Virus record (IMG/VR): IMGVR_UViG_3300020205_005279
Coordinates: 1-64,000 of that record
Strand: one strand, 5' to 3'
Length of the DNA stretch: 64,000 nt
Source of the DNA: a virus
Shown: positions 50,306-59,463 of the stretch, in pieces
Numbering within the stretch: the first letter of the stretch is position 1
Layout: every line of letters begins with the position of its first letter
Notes under the pieces: generated by a model
Databases searched by the model: none
Told to the model about the DNA's origin: nothing
The model's input: the letters and a program-made list of their open reading frames with translations, nothing else
Translations under genes and position numbers: made by a program

Positions 50306-51424
50306 TTAAACATTTTGGTCAGGGAGGGTATTATTCAAATTATCGATTTCTTCAGAACTAAGTACCTTCCTAGGAATTTCTTGTACCAACTCATCAAGGG
50401 TTCTTACTGGCGGTGAAAGTTTATAAGGAATAGGTTTTTCTACATAGTGCCCCTTAGAACCTATGGGGATAACGTCGTATCCTAACACGGGATCTTTAGT
50501 ACGTTGATATTCTAAACATTTATTTTGACCTGTAGAAACACAATAAAATTTTTGCCAATAAGACGCTTGAGGTTGAAATTTTTGATATATTTCTAGGTTT
50601 TCTTCACTAGCTGAGAGATCTTGAGTAACTATATAGAGGCATAAGGTATCTTCACAAGGACCATATGTTACAAACATATCTCCTTCCTTGTAAAAAAACT
50701 CTCTTCTAAGCCTTGCCTCATCCCACTCGTCACTGGACCCTGACTTAGAGCAATTTTCAAATTCTGTGGATGGATTTTGAAGATATTGATTTAGTTCAGA
50801 TAAAGTCAAGCCGGGTGGAAGACATCCCACCAACGTGGTTTCTTTTAACGGAGTTTGCCACTGTTCTGTATATTGTTCCCATTTACGATCAAAAAGTCTA
50901 AGTTCATAAAAATCAAACCTTTCTATTAATTCCTGTAAGGATGGAATACCGGCAGGTATAGTTGTGTCAATATGACAAATTTTATCCCACTTGGTATAAT
51001 CAAAAGCCCAACTCATTGCCAAGATATTTTGGTTTGCCTCATAAAGACTAATACGAAACCCGTCCTCTTCGACGTACAGAACTCTTGTTCCCTCGGGATA
51101 AGCGACTATTGCCCTATAACTGGATACTCTCCACTTATCATTTGTTTGAGATGTTAATAAATTCGGGGTGAGATTTCCGATCTCCCAAGGAAATTCTATA
51201 TCTCCCCATGATTTGTATAAACCCTTTTGAGGGTTGTATATTGGATAGGTATCAAAAAGCTCCTCAATGCTAATCCCGCATGTATTTATGTCTTCTCTTG
51301 AGCAACTTTTATCTACTACACTGCCACTATCCTCATCATCACCCAGTACAGACCTTAATGCCTCTTTTTGAAGTGTAGAGGGCTGTTCAAAACAACGTCT
51401 AAAATAGAGGTTGGAGAGGCTCAT
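50306..51424 (-). CDS. Hypothetical protein, 372 aa
   Basis: An unrecognised 372-aa protein, acidic and rich in aromatic residues and cysteines (CFEQ, CSREDINTC, GPCEDTLC and CVSTGQNKC). No catalytic motif or membrane segment is evident. It follows the probable tail tube gene on the same strand, 24 bases downstream, and ends at a bidirectional terminator. Its place after tube and portal suggests a late virion or assembly protein, but host takeover functions are also possible. The several cysteines suggest metal binding or disulfides after release. Confidence 0.65.
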   Translation of the reverse strand: MSLSNLYFRRCFEQPSTLQKEALRSVLGDDEDSGSVVDKSCSREDINTCGISIEELFDTYPIYNPQKGLYKSWGDIEFPWEIGNLTPNLLTSQTNDKWRVSSYRAIVAYPEGTRVLYVEEDGFRISLYEANQNILAMSWAFDYTKWDKICHIDTTIPAGIPSLQELIERFDFYELRLFDRKWEQYTEQWQTPLKETTLVGCLPPGLTLSELNQYLQNPSTEFENCSKSGSSDEWDEARLRREFFYKEGDMFVTYGPCEDTLCLYIVTQDLSASEENLEIYQKFQPQASYWQKFYCVSTGQNKCLEYQRTKDPVLGYDVIPIGSKGHYVEKPIPYKLSPPVRTLDELVQEIPRKVLSSEEIDNLNNTLPDQNV

Positions 51425-51448
51425 ACTTCAACCCCCAAAAAGGGACTA

Positions 51449-51877
51449 TTAGTTATAGGTAAAAGTATCCAGCACGAACGTAAGTTCAATGGTGGAAGGA
51501 TTGGCAGAAGTACGATCAGCTTGACCAAAGTTTAGACTGGTTACCTGAGCATCAGGAATTGTGATTGTACGTTGGCCAAGGGGCTGTGGATCTTCACCAC
51601 AAGTCACTGGAGTCACAGTCACGGTAACAAATTCGCATCCATATGCCTTCCAAAAGTCAACGATGTCGGCGTGCTTAACGGGATCAAATGGCGTGGAAAT
51701 AGTAACCTCAGAGAGGGTCCGTGGGCCCTTTAGGTTGAAAATACGACCGCGGACTCCGTCAGCGTATTGGGAAGTACCTGCGGTATCACGAATACCACTG
51801 AAGTTTGTGAAGTAGTGGGAAAAAGGCGAGGCCTGAATCCAAAACTGACTTTGAGCGGAGATTTTATAGTTGAGCAT
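51449..51877 (-). CDS. Probable tail tube protein
   Basis: A 142-aa protein with the size and beta-rich pattern of contractile tail tube subunits (T4 gp19/P2 FII type). The segment PDAQVTSLNFGQADRTSANP followed by STIELTFV near the C-terminus matches the conserved tube motif, in which a kink precedes the strand that packs rings together. The N-terminus (SAQSQFWIQASPFSHYFTNF) would line the outer surface. It lies downstream of the portal gene, with an ATTTAAAC element in the intervening gap. No sheath gene is adjacent, which lowers confidence. Confidence 0.55.
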   Translation of the reverse strand: MLNYKISAQSQFWIQASPFSHYFTNFSGIRDTAGTSQYADGVRGRIFNLKGPRTLSEVTISTPFDPVKHADIVDFWKAYGCEFVTVTVTPVTCGEDPQPLGQRTITIPDAQVTSLNFGQADRTSANPSTIELTFVLDTFTYN

Positions 51878-51910
51878 GGCGGGACGGCTTATGCGTTATA
51901 TCTAATTAGT

Positions 51911-51918
51911 ATTTAAAC
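51911..51918 (-). promoter_or_regulatory. GTTTAAAT variant element
   Basis: The minus strand reads TTGTTTAAATACTAATTAG, 33 bases before the ATG of the tail tube-like gene and just after the portal stop. One base differs from the common GTTTAAAG. Confidence 0.4.
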
Positions 51919-51934
51919 AAAGCGCCTATCGCCA

Positions 51935-53863
51935 TTACATAAAGTACGGAGCGAAGGAGGCCCAATATCCAGCTTTTTTACGATCCACCACAACGCACTC
52001 ATTGTGAATAACTTTGCGATTTAGTCTGTAGGTTTTTTTATAAAGCTCGAGAAGTTTCTCTACCATTTCGCAGTTTACGTCATCGACTCTAATCGATCCC
52101 TCAATTGTGGCCAGGGCCTGCTCCAGTTCTGTTTTAACAAAGTTGTCTTCTACGTCAATGTACGCAACTTTCTTAATCTCCTCTATAAGTCGCCTTGTGC
52201 CAAACGCAATTTCTCCTGGCGAGGTATACTCATCAAGGCGAATTTTAGCAACTGAGGCCTCTGAGAGTCCTGTATCCGCAATAATCCGCTCATATCCAAC
52301 ATCGTCGAGCGGTCCGTCAAACTTCGCCGCAATAAGCTGAGAAATTTTATTCTTCTTGGTTTTGTCGGTAAGGTCGTTGTCTTCGTCAAATTCAGAGAAG
52401 TCAAAGAGAGTGAGAAGGTCTGACTGATCGGCTCCAAAGGCACCCATTGCTCCATTGAAACTATCGGCCATTTGCTCTGTGGTTTTTGGTTCGGACATTG
52501 GAGCCGCACCACCTGCCGCGCCTGGTGCTCCACCCATCATCGCGCTCATGTCCACTTTTGCCAGAGACGGAATCTCAAGTTTATCACGCACCCAATCAAG
52601 ATCTTTGACCTCATAACCAACTGCTTGGAGTTGGGTGAGCATTTGAACAATTTTGATGGGATCTTCGCGTTGCTCTAGGTCGTCAAAGTTGCGACGAAGT
52701 CTGGGCACTGGGGCCCCGGGGTAGTTGAGTTCTACAATCCAGCGAATAAGCGTAGAGTTAATCGTCTCGTCTAACTCCTCTGAGAAGGCTTTGGCTTTGC
52801 GCATGCGCACGGAATCGGAAACCTGATCGCGAGCATAAGATCCTACGTTGCCAGTTTCTTGCCCTACTGTATTCTCTCCATTTATAATAAAACTAATCTG
52901 CTGGTCAACATACTCGATAAGTTTTTCATATACTTCCGAACGTCCTTGACTCTCAAGCCACTCAATCTCCATCTCGTTGGGTATGACAATCGCGGTCTCT
53001 TGGCCCAAGCGCTGAAGCGCTGTAAATAGTGAATCAACCTCCTCATCAGGAGTGCCGAGAGAGAACTTACCCACAGCCGTAGGAGTTGTATGCTTATCTG
53101 CATACTGCAACCAAAAAGACAAAAGAGTTCTTCTAAATTCTACCAAACTGTATAAATGACGGCCTAACCCTGTGCCGTATGGGTCCATAAAATTACTATA
53201 GGCCCAGTGGCGGTGGATGACCGCAGAGCGGAGGGGCAGGGTGATTCCCTCTACGGGCGAACTTACAGTCATCAAACGTGGGCCAATTGTTCCGTCTTCG
53301 TTGAGAACAAAAATAAACCGACGTGGGTCACGAATTTTAATTTCCGAGGGAACGATGTAATTTCCCTGCCTCATCCAACAAATCTCACCGATGCTAATGC
53401 CAAGGATCAGAGATTCGCATAATCCTCTTATAAATGTGTCAAACGCTGAATTTGAAGACACAAGCATTTCTTTGCCATAGGCCTGCCGGGTATTAGTGCC
53501 CATGCGATAGAGTACTTGGCGGACAAACTCAGCAACTTCTTCATCGCGGTCAGATGCACTTGCCGGATCAACCTGCCATTTTCGTTGTATAATTTCTCCC
53601 GTAAGTTTTTCCCATGCAGAAATAACTTGGCTGTCGTTAAACAACCGCATGTATTTCTCAATTGCTCTAGGGCCACCACCACCCTCCTCGATGAGAATAT
53701 CATCTCTGCGTGGGAGAATAAGTCCTGATGCTAAATACGAAGTTCCAGTATAGGCGTATGGATCGCCTTTGTAACCTGCTAAGCTGCCTTGGCCTACTCC
53801 AAGGCTAAAGTAGCGATCAAAGTGCCCAGTTTTTGGTTTTGCACCAGGACGTTTCTCGGCCAT
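51935..53863 (-). CDS. Portal protein, Mu gp29-like (DUF935)
   Basis: A 642-aa portal of the Mu gp29/DUF935 family. Diagnostic segments include RWQVDPAS-like strands near residue 95, the central block near residue 310 (SEVYEKLIEYVDQQISFIIN), GSYARDQVSDSVRMRKAKAF, and IRWIVELNYPGAPVPRL. The portal forms the dodecameric ring at one head vertex through which DNA is packed and to which the neck binds. It is longer than Mu gp29 by a C-terminal ~200-residue extension, including an acidic FDFSEFDEDNDLTD stretch. Pairing a Mu-type portal with a TIGR01630-like terminase and T4/P2-type baseplate is a mixed ancestry. Confidence 0.92.
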   Translation of the reverse strand: MAEKRPGAKPKTGHFDRYFSLGVGQGSLAGYKGDPYAYTGTSYLASGLILPRRDDILIEEGGGGPRAIEKYMRLFNDSQVISAWEKLTGEIIQRKWQVDPASASDRDEEVAEFVRQVLYRMGTNTRQAYGKEMLVSSNSAFDTFIRGLCESLILGISIGEICWMRQGNYIVPSEIKIRDPRRFIFVLNEDGTIGPRLMTVSSPVEGITLPLRSAVIHRHWAYSNFMDPYGTGLGRHLYSLVEFRRTLLSFWLQYADKHTTPTAVGKFSLGTPDEEVDSLFTALQRLGQETAIVIPNEMEIEWLESQGRSEVYEKLIEYVDQQISFIINGENTVGQETGNVGSYARDQVSDSVRMRKAKAFSEELDETINSTLIRWIVELNYPGAPVPRLRRNFDDLEQREDPIKIVQMLTQLQAVGYEVKDLDWVRDKLEIPSLAKVDMSAMMGGAPGAAGGAAPMSEPKTTEQMADSFNGAMGAFGADQSDLLTLFDFSEFDEDNDLTDKTKKNKISQLIAAKFDGPLDDVGYERIIADTGLSEASVAKIRLDEYTSPGEIAFGTRRLIEEIKKVAYIDVEDNFVKTELEQALATIEGSIRVDDVNCEMVEKLLELYKKTYRLNRKVIHNECVVVDRKKAGYWASFAPYFM

Positions 53864-53870
53864 TGATTAC

Positions 53871-54080
53871 CTATTCTGATTCGCCTATGTCTTTAGTATC
53901 TTTAAACTGGGAAGAGGCGGACCGATCTATATAAACAACTTCGGCATCGAGTATTTTTGCATATAGTTCTTTCGCTGTCATTTTACCAGTGTTGTAGTCT
54001 TCGATAAATTTATCGGCTCCATCAACAATAATTGGTTGTGAGTTGGTAAGGATGTTAATGCCGGTTTGTTCTGTGTTCAT
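53871..54080 (-). CDS. Small hypothetical protein, 69 aa
   Basis: A 69-aa acidic protein. It starts by a 4-base overlap (ATGA) with the end of the upstream 303-aa gene and stops 7 bases before the portal gene, so it is embedded in the operon. It has a central helix pair (KFIEDYNTGKMTAKELYAKI). Small genes next to portals can encode scaffold, chaperone or connector pieces. No family is recognised. Confidence 0.6.
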   Translation of the reverse strand: MNTEQTGINILTNSQPIIVDGADKFIEDYNTGKMTAKELYAKILDAEVVYIDRSASSQFKDTKDIGESE

Positions 54081-54988
54081 TGCTTAGACCATTCTATTTG
54101 TAATTTTTCTGTTTCCCTTACAAGTTCTTTAATCATTTCTGGCCACTTTTGTTCATAGGAAGCTAAGTAAATATGCCATTTTTTTGGCCATTCTGCCGGA
54201 GTGAATTTGTGATCTAGTTCAGGAGGCGGGGTTGAAGTGAAAATCTTGCGTAATGCCCCTACCCCCGCGGCAACAAAATTATACCGATTTTTTGTGTAAT
54301 ATTTTTCTAAGACTACGAGAGGAACGTGAGGGAACTTTTCTCCAAAGGCCTCAAAAAGTGGAGAGTTTTTAATATCTACACGTTCTTCCTGAACGGCTTT
54401 TTGATTTACATATTCATACGCCTCGTCTAGTTGTTCTGCAATGAGTGTTACATTAAACGGGCATTGCTCGTAGTCATTTATTTCTTTCCAGAATACTTTT
54501 AATGAGTCATAAGCTGCAACAATGCTATGCTTAGAAAACTTTGATAGTCTATCACCGAGGTCTTTTTTAAGACTTTCTATTAGGTGAATGTCTGTAGCCT
54601 CTGGCCATTTTGTCGCCCGGTGAGAGCACCCACTTGCCCACAAAAACGCCAGTAGGAGAGTTTTGATTCGGCCTTCTCTTAAGTCTTTGAGTGGGAGAAG
54701 ATTGTTGTTTTGAATATACGTATACCACTGCTCAAAGAGCTTAGAAGCGCGTTCATTTGCCCCTTCCCATACTTTGGTTTTTGATATTAGGCCTAGGTGT
54801 TTATCATTACAGGCTCCGTATGAACTTAGTTCATTAAACTCTCGGTCTTCTTCTGTAACTCCTTCTGGTATCTCAAGAGCTTTTCCTGGGGCCGAATGTC
54901 CCTTTCTTAGGGCGCTTCTCACACCCTCCAGTTTTATTTCGTGCGCAAATGTCGCTTCTGTTTTCCAGCGATCATGCGCTAGGATCAT
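54077..54988 (-). CDS. Hypothetical protein, 303 aa
   Basis: An unrecognised, largely helical protein. I start at the ATG at 54988 (MILAHDRWKTEATF), which overlaps the upstream gene by 17 bases; a TTG at 55060 would give 327 aa with an 89-base overlap. It has several Trp-rich segments (KWPEATDIHL, PAEWPKKWHIYL). The helical content and position upstream of the portal are compatible with a scaffold or head-assembly factor, but nothing in the sequence proves it. Confidence 0.65.
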   Translation of the reverse strand: MILAHDRWKTEATFAHEIKLEGVRSALRKGHSAPGKALEIPEGVTEEDREFNELSSYGACNDKHLGLISKTKVWEGANERASKLFEQWYTYIQNNNLLPLKDLREGRIKTLLLAFLWASGCSHRATKWPEATDIHLIESLKKDLGDRLSKFSKHSIVAAYDSLKVFWKEINDYEQCPFNVTLIAEQLDEAYEYVNQKAVQEERVDIKNSPLFEAFGEKFPHVPLVVLEKYYTKNRYNFVAAGVGALRKIFTSTPPPELDHKFTPAEWPKKWHIYLASYEQKWPEMIKELVRETEKLQIEWSKQ

Positions 54989-55487
54989 CTCCAGATACTG
55001 CAGCCCCTGTTCTTTTTGCGGGAGAGCTGAGATTGTTTGCAGTGTCTGAAGAAGTTCCAAGACGACGAAGAGCTACGTTGATATACCCTATTATATCATT
55101 GTGGGACCACGTGTCAATGACTTTGTTAAAAAGTTTAGGATCAATACGTCTGACGTCGACCCCAGCTCTGATAATATAATCGATGTGGCTTTGAATGGAT
55201 TGCCCCGGTTCATCATAAAGGAACAAAGTTGGTCCTTCGTTGGGCTCACACGTTTCTACAACACTCATTGCCTTAAATAGCTCGGATAGGAGAGTTGTGT
55301 CATAGCCACAAAAAATAATAAAGTCTGTTTTGCGGATTGTAGGTTCTGTCAAACTCTGGCGAACTTTTAGATCCACCCCATCTTTCTCGGTTAGCATTTG
55401 TTCTAAATGCACCGCCATCTTGTTGATGTCGGACTCGGCGTTTACATTTTGCCCCTTGAGCAATACCACTGAGAGCTTCAATTGCAT
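54972..55487 (-). CDS. Rossmann-like protein, possible LOG/SLOG nucleotide-binding fold
   Basis: A 171-aa protein. The core (TDFIIFCGYDTTLLSELFKA, then PTLFLYDEPGQSIQSHIDYI and IIRAGVDV) follows the strand-helix order of LOG/SLOG proteins, in which a Rossmann sheet holds a nucleotide or a cytokinin precursor. The usual PGGxGT signature is not present (CGYDTT sits in its place), so catalytic activity is doubtful. SLOG proteins are known as nucleotide sensors in anti-phage systems, so this could bind or hide a host signal. An ATTTAAAG site touches its ATG, and a GGTTAAAG variant lies about 22 bases upstream. Confidence 0.5.
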   Translation of the reverse strand: MQLKLSVVLLKGQNVNAESDINKMAVHLEQMLTEKDGVDLKVRQSLTEPTIRKTDFIIFCGYDTTLLSELFKAMSVVETCEPNEGPTLFLYDEPGQSIQSHIDYIIRAGVDVRRIDPKLFNKVIDTWSHNDIIGYINVALRRLGTSSDTANNLSSPAKRTGAAVSGDDPSA

Positions 55488-55509
55488 AAACTTTAAATTC
55501 TTGTCATAA

Positions 55510-55517
55510 CTTTAACC
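55510..55517 (-). promoter_or_regulatory. GGTTAAAG variant element, leftward
   Basis: The minus strand reads AAGGTTAAAGTTATGAC, 22 bases before the ATG of the LOG-like gene. It is back-to-back with the rightward copy at 55523-55530. Confidence 0.4.
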
Positions 55518-55522
55518 TTGAA

Positions 55523-55530
55523 GTTTAAAG
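55523..55530 (+). promoter_or_regulatory. GTTTAAAG element, rightward
   Basis: The plus strand reads AAGTTTAAAGTTTAGAAAAG, followed by TATACT, 24 bases before the ATG of the 1302-aa gene. It forms a divergent pair with 55510-55517, as at 10719-10745. Confidence 0.5.
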
Positions 55531-55554
55531 TTTAGAAAAGCATTATACTAGGAT

Positions 55555-58500
55555 ATGAACTCGGCACTGATCGAGAGACTAAAAATTGCCGGGGAACGCA
55601 CTGTTGCCGATGGGGTCGCTCAGTATGAGCGCGAGTTTGGTAGGTTTCTTGTCAGTTTAATAAAAACAAACTTAAAAATTGCATTTTTTGAATTACTAAT
55701 TGCAATTTTAGATCGGCTTGAAACAGACGAAGAAATAACAATCTTGCCCCTTAAGCAAATTTTACTTCAAGTAATATTTGAATTAGAACTCGATTCGGCA
55801 AGAGCGACTCAAGTCTCAGATGAGGTTTTTGCAGCACTTTACAAAAAAATTGAATCAGAGCCTAATTACGACGCTGAATTTGTCGGAAAACTTAAACTAT
55901 ACCAAACTCTCGTCTCTGAGGCGTTTAATGACTTAGAGTTTTTTAGTTCCTCGTCGTCCCAAGATATTCTTAGGGAGATTGTAGAATACCAATACTCAGA
56001 TAAAAAGTACTCATTCATTCCTAGGGAAATAGACGAAAATCGTAAGGTATTTACTCTGTTTTCCAAAGAACGTTATTGGGAAACATTTGCCACTCTTACT
56101 GATACTACCTCGTATTCTCCATTGGGGTATAATAGATCAGCAACTTTCCTGGGACTTCCTCAATACAGAGTGTCTATCTCCTACGAAGATCTCATTATAT
56201 ACGACGGTGTTCTTTATAAACTCAATCCCGCGGTCTCTTCTCCCAACCGTGAGCAGTTTGTGCCGGAACAGTGGGTAGAGTACAATTCTCGGAGATTTGA
56301 CCGTTCAAAATCTTTTTCTTCGACGCATAAATCTCTTGTAAGAACGCTTTATACTACATTTTTAGAGCAGGGATTTGACATCAACGAGATTATCTCTGAT
56401 TCTAAAATTGAAAAATTTGATCAGACGCAAAGCGTAGATTCCGAGCTCCTTCCACTGACTTTCGGTGGACAAGGAAAGCAAATTTATGACTCTGTCAAAG
56501 AACTTGGGATAACATCAGAAGCTTTTGGGGGATATGAAGGTTCGCCTATAGGTGGAATTGAATATGCTACTCAGTACATAGAGTATTTGTTGGCTTCTGC
56601 ATTTGGCCGTAAGATCGGAGAAACATTTAACATTTTGTTAGGAGCAGAGGACTTTGGTAAATTTAACGTTGTTTTTTCCTCAAAACTTTCCCAGGATAGC
56701 ATTCCCGGGCTAAGCTTTTTAAACAAATTTGGAAAGCTTCGTTCCTTCACCCACGGACAAATTTTACCAAAATACGTAGATATCTCTAAGCCTAAAATTA
56801 TATACAATCCGACTTACGTTCAATTCTACACGGGGTTGGATGATAGGTACTCAAGTGCAACGGTTCCAAATACATACTCAGAACCACCAAGAGTAGATCT
56901 TTTACTCTACGGAATAGAAACTTTGTACAGGAGATGCTTGGCCATTGGAGACAATGTAAATGCAATTTTGAACTTAACCGGAGATGGCGGAAAACTTCCG
57001 GGGTATGAAGGACTCGGTTCCATCGAAACGCAAATGACAGAATTGCAAAATGTATTTCCTCCTACGTCATATTTTCTAGAGTCACAAACAAAAATAGGAG
57101 CAGGACTTACAGGCGTAACTAAGTACCTCTTAGACTCATACTCTAGGCTTTCGATGGCGCTGGTGTACCCAGAGTTGCCCGGAAAAGCCCTTAGTTTTTT
57201 CCCTAAGTGGATAGAGTTGATTAACAATCAACTAGAGGAGCTTATTGATCTTTTTAAGAACATTGGCATAGGTTCTAAAAATTACATTCCCAACCTTTCT
57301 TTCAGACAATTTGATGTTAAAGACACAAAACTTGTTCAATTTTTATCTTCTTTGGGATTTAGAGACTCAGAAATTAGCCAGTTACTCGACATACAATCTT
57401 TCGATCAGCTAATTACCAACTTTGCTCCGTTGTCTGACTCTTCGGATCTTAAGTCGTTTTTCAAAGCGTACGAGTTATCCCAACTCATATATGAGTTTGG
57501 CGGGGATAGTGGTATTTCCACGTATCTTTCGTTTCTATATTCTAAGTCTCCAATAGATTCGTTGTTAAATATTTTATCTTTGTCGCAAAAAGATCGTTCT
57601 AGTATTACAAGTCTGCAAATTAGTAAGTATCCCAAACTTATTGGACTGCTAATCGGGTTGACCTATGCAATCGATCCTACCCAACTTGTCAGGTTTAATA
57701 GAATTTTAGGGGAAAATAACCTCACTCTTTTAGAATCGATTGAATTTTTGTACCAAAAAGGAGAGAGCACTTTAATAAAGTCGGAACAAGACATAAGTCT
57801 TCTAGGACCTGTAATAGAACAGATCATCCAAGGTAATTATGCGGATCCATTTGCGTCACCAGATCTCAATTATTCGCAAACAAATACCACAGTGCCTATT
57901 GCCCTTAGGCAGTGGACTCAACTCATAGGAGATAACTTAGGCCAATTATCTTCACCGGAGGCAATTAGGCATCTTTATGACAAATCCATTGGACTTACAC
58001 CCAAGGAACTTATTTCGATTTTAAACAATCCGACCTCTCCGACTCCATTTGGGGAATTGATCGACGGATTTTCTGGTGGAGAGTTTACGCAGTTTATTAA
58101 GTACGCTAATATTTCCGGCCTGGCCATAAAACTAAGTTACTATAAAAATTCCTATCAAGTAGACAACTTTCCTGTCGATATAGAAGCAACCTACTTTACT
58201 TTGCCGATACTTCTGCAGAATCTAGAGGAGGCAAAAACTGCCATTTTGTTGGTTGGGACAATTTTTGAAGGGAAGTTGGACTTTAGATTTAGTGAGGAAG
58301 GAAATATTCAAGAGATAATTAACCCGCTGGTGTTTTCACAAAACAAATCATTCGGAGTCTTTCCGGAGATTATTAGGGCAATTGCTCCAATAGAATCTGC
58401 AGGTTTTACTACAAGTTTAACACAAAACTCCAGTAGTTTTTCTAATATAGCCGGAGATGCCCCTATCATAGAATCGCCAGGCATAGGAAATTCTCGTTTG

Positions 58501-59463
58501 CCTAACAGAATACCGACCCTCAATTCTATTACTCCAGAGCAGTTCGAGGCTCTATTTGGAGCACTGATTCAGCCACAAAGTGCTCAGAGTGTAGTTCGAG
58601 ATGTAGTTAATCCCGGCCTTATTAACAATTTTATCAAATTTTCGGATGGAAACAAACTTATTAACGGCATAAATCAAGTCGATGAGGCCCGATCATATGA
58701 AACTACACGTTCAAAACCTGCCTTATATTCACCAGCAACTCGCTATGAAATAGAGCGAAGGGTCGAGGTTTCTGCCACCATCTCATATTTTGTTCCTCAA
58801 ATTTATGTAGATTCAAATCTAAGGCCTTCAGATTTTTCCGGAGCTTCTAATGTAAAGTTTATCTCTTTAAAAGATCAAAATTTAACCTCTCCGTTACAAA
58901 AAACATTCAATCCTATAGAATCATGTAGGAGATTTGGTGGGACAAATTGCGATTCTATTTTTGAAGGAGTTGCCGATCTTTGTGTATTTGGGTATAACAA
59001 GTCACTCTTTCCAGAGGAACCTACTCAAAGGGCGGGGGTTCCCGACAACGTGGTGCTGATCGATCGCCCGCTGGGAACGTTTGCAGACTACAAACCGAAT
59101 CAGTCATTGCTTCCTACATCATCTTTTAAATCCCCTCCGTCGTACTATTCGCTTATTAGCGAAAACATTATTCCGGGTCGCTGGGGAGAACCTATTGCAC
59201 CGTTTATTAAACCCGCCCCTGTTGTCTATGATTCCGGAAACGGAGCGCTAAGCGAGTATGGAAACTCTGAATATGGCATTGTAGAGTTTATTAAAGCAAA
59301 ACTTGAAAAAAATACAGAGTTTAATTGCGCAACGCTAGATTCTCCTTTCAATTATCAGATTTGCATGAACATCATGAAGTGCAAAAAATTCGTTCCCACA
59401 GAACAAGGTGAATATTACCTCAAGTTCTGTCCTAAAACTCTTTCTGGAGGTAGGTTAAAATGA
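55555..59463 (+). CDS. Very large unknown virion-type protein, 1302 aa
   Basis: A 1302-aa protein with no recognised domain. It begins with a helical N-terminus (IAFFELLIAILDRLETDEEI), has a long mixed middle, and ends in a cysteine-rich region (CRRFGGTNCDS, CMNIMKCKKF, KFCP). The ILE/PHE-rich helices are amphipathic, not clearly transmembrane. Length and operon position fit a tape-measure or tail-tip component, but no coiled-coil tape-measure repeat is evident. It is driven by a GTTTAAAG element and coupled by a 4-base overlap to the LRR-like gene. Confidence 0.72.
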   Translation: MNSALIERLKIAGERTVADGVAQYEREFGRFLVSLIKTNLKIAFFELLIAILDRLETDEEITILPLKQILLQVIFELELDSARATQVSDEVFAALYKKIESEPNYDAEFVGKLKLYQTLVSEAFNDLEFFSSSSSQDILREIVEYQYSDKKYSFIPREIDENRKVFTLFSKERYWETFATLTDTTSYSPLGYNRSATFLGLPQYRVSISYEDLIIYDGVLYKLNPAVSSPNREQFVPEQWVEYNSRRFDRSKSFSSTHKSLVRTLYTTFLEQGFDINEIISDSKIEKFDQTQSVDSELLPLTFGGQGKQIYDSVKELGITSEAFGGYEGSPIGGIEYATQYIEYLLASAFGRKIGETFNILLGAEDFGKFNVVFSSKLSQDSIPGLSFLNKFGKLRSFTHGQILPKYVDISKPKIIYNPTYVQFYTGLDDRYSSATVPNTYSEPPRVDLLLYGIETLYRRCLAIGDNVNAILNLTGDGGKLPGYEGLGSIETQMTELQNVFPPTSYFLESQTKIGAGLTGVTKYLLDSYSRLSMALVYPELPGKALSFFPKWIELINNQLEELIDLFKNIGIGSKNYIPNLSFRQFDVKDTKLVQFLSSLGFRDSEISQLLDIQSFDQLITNFAPLSDSSDLKSFFKAYELSQLIYEFGGDSGISTYLSFLYSKSPIDSLLNILSLSQKDRSSITSLQISKYPKLIGLLIGLTYAIDPTQLVRFNRILGENNLTLLESIEFLYQKGESTLIKSEQDISLLGPVIEQIIQGNYADPFASPDLNYSQTNTTVPIALRQWTQLIGDNLGQLSSPEAIRHLYDKSIGLTPKELISILNNPTSPTPFGELIDGFSGGEFTQFIKYANISGLAIKLSYYKNSYQVDNFPVDIEATYFTLPILLQNLEEAKTAILLVGTIFEGKLDFRFSEEGNIQEIINPLVFSQNKSFGVFPEIIRAIAPIESAGFTTSLTQNSSSFSNIAGDAPIIESPGIGNSRLPNRIPTLNSITPEQFEALFGALIQPQSAQSVVRDVVNPGLINNFIKFSDGNKLINGINQVDEARSYETTRSKPALYSPATRYEIERRVEVSATISYFVPQIYVDSNLRPSDFSGASNVKFISLKDQNLTSPLQKTFNPIESCRRFGGTNCDSIFEGVADLCVFGYNKSLFPEEPTQRAGVPDNVVLIDRPLGTFADYKPNQSLLPTSSFKSPPSYYSLISENIIPGRWGEPIAPFIKPAPVVYDSGNGALSEYGNSEYGIVEFIKAKLEKNTEFNCATLDSPFNYQICMNIMKCKKFVPTEQGEYYLKFCPKTLSGGRLK

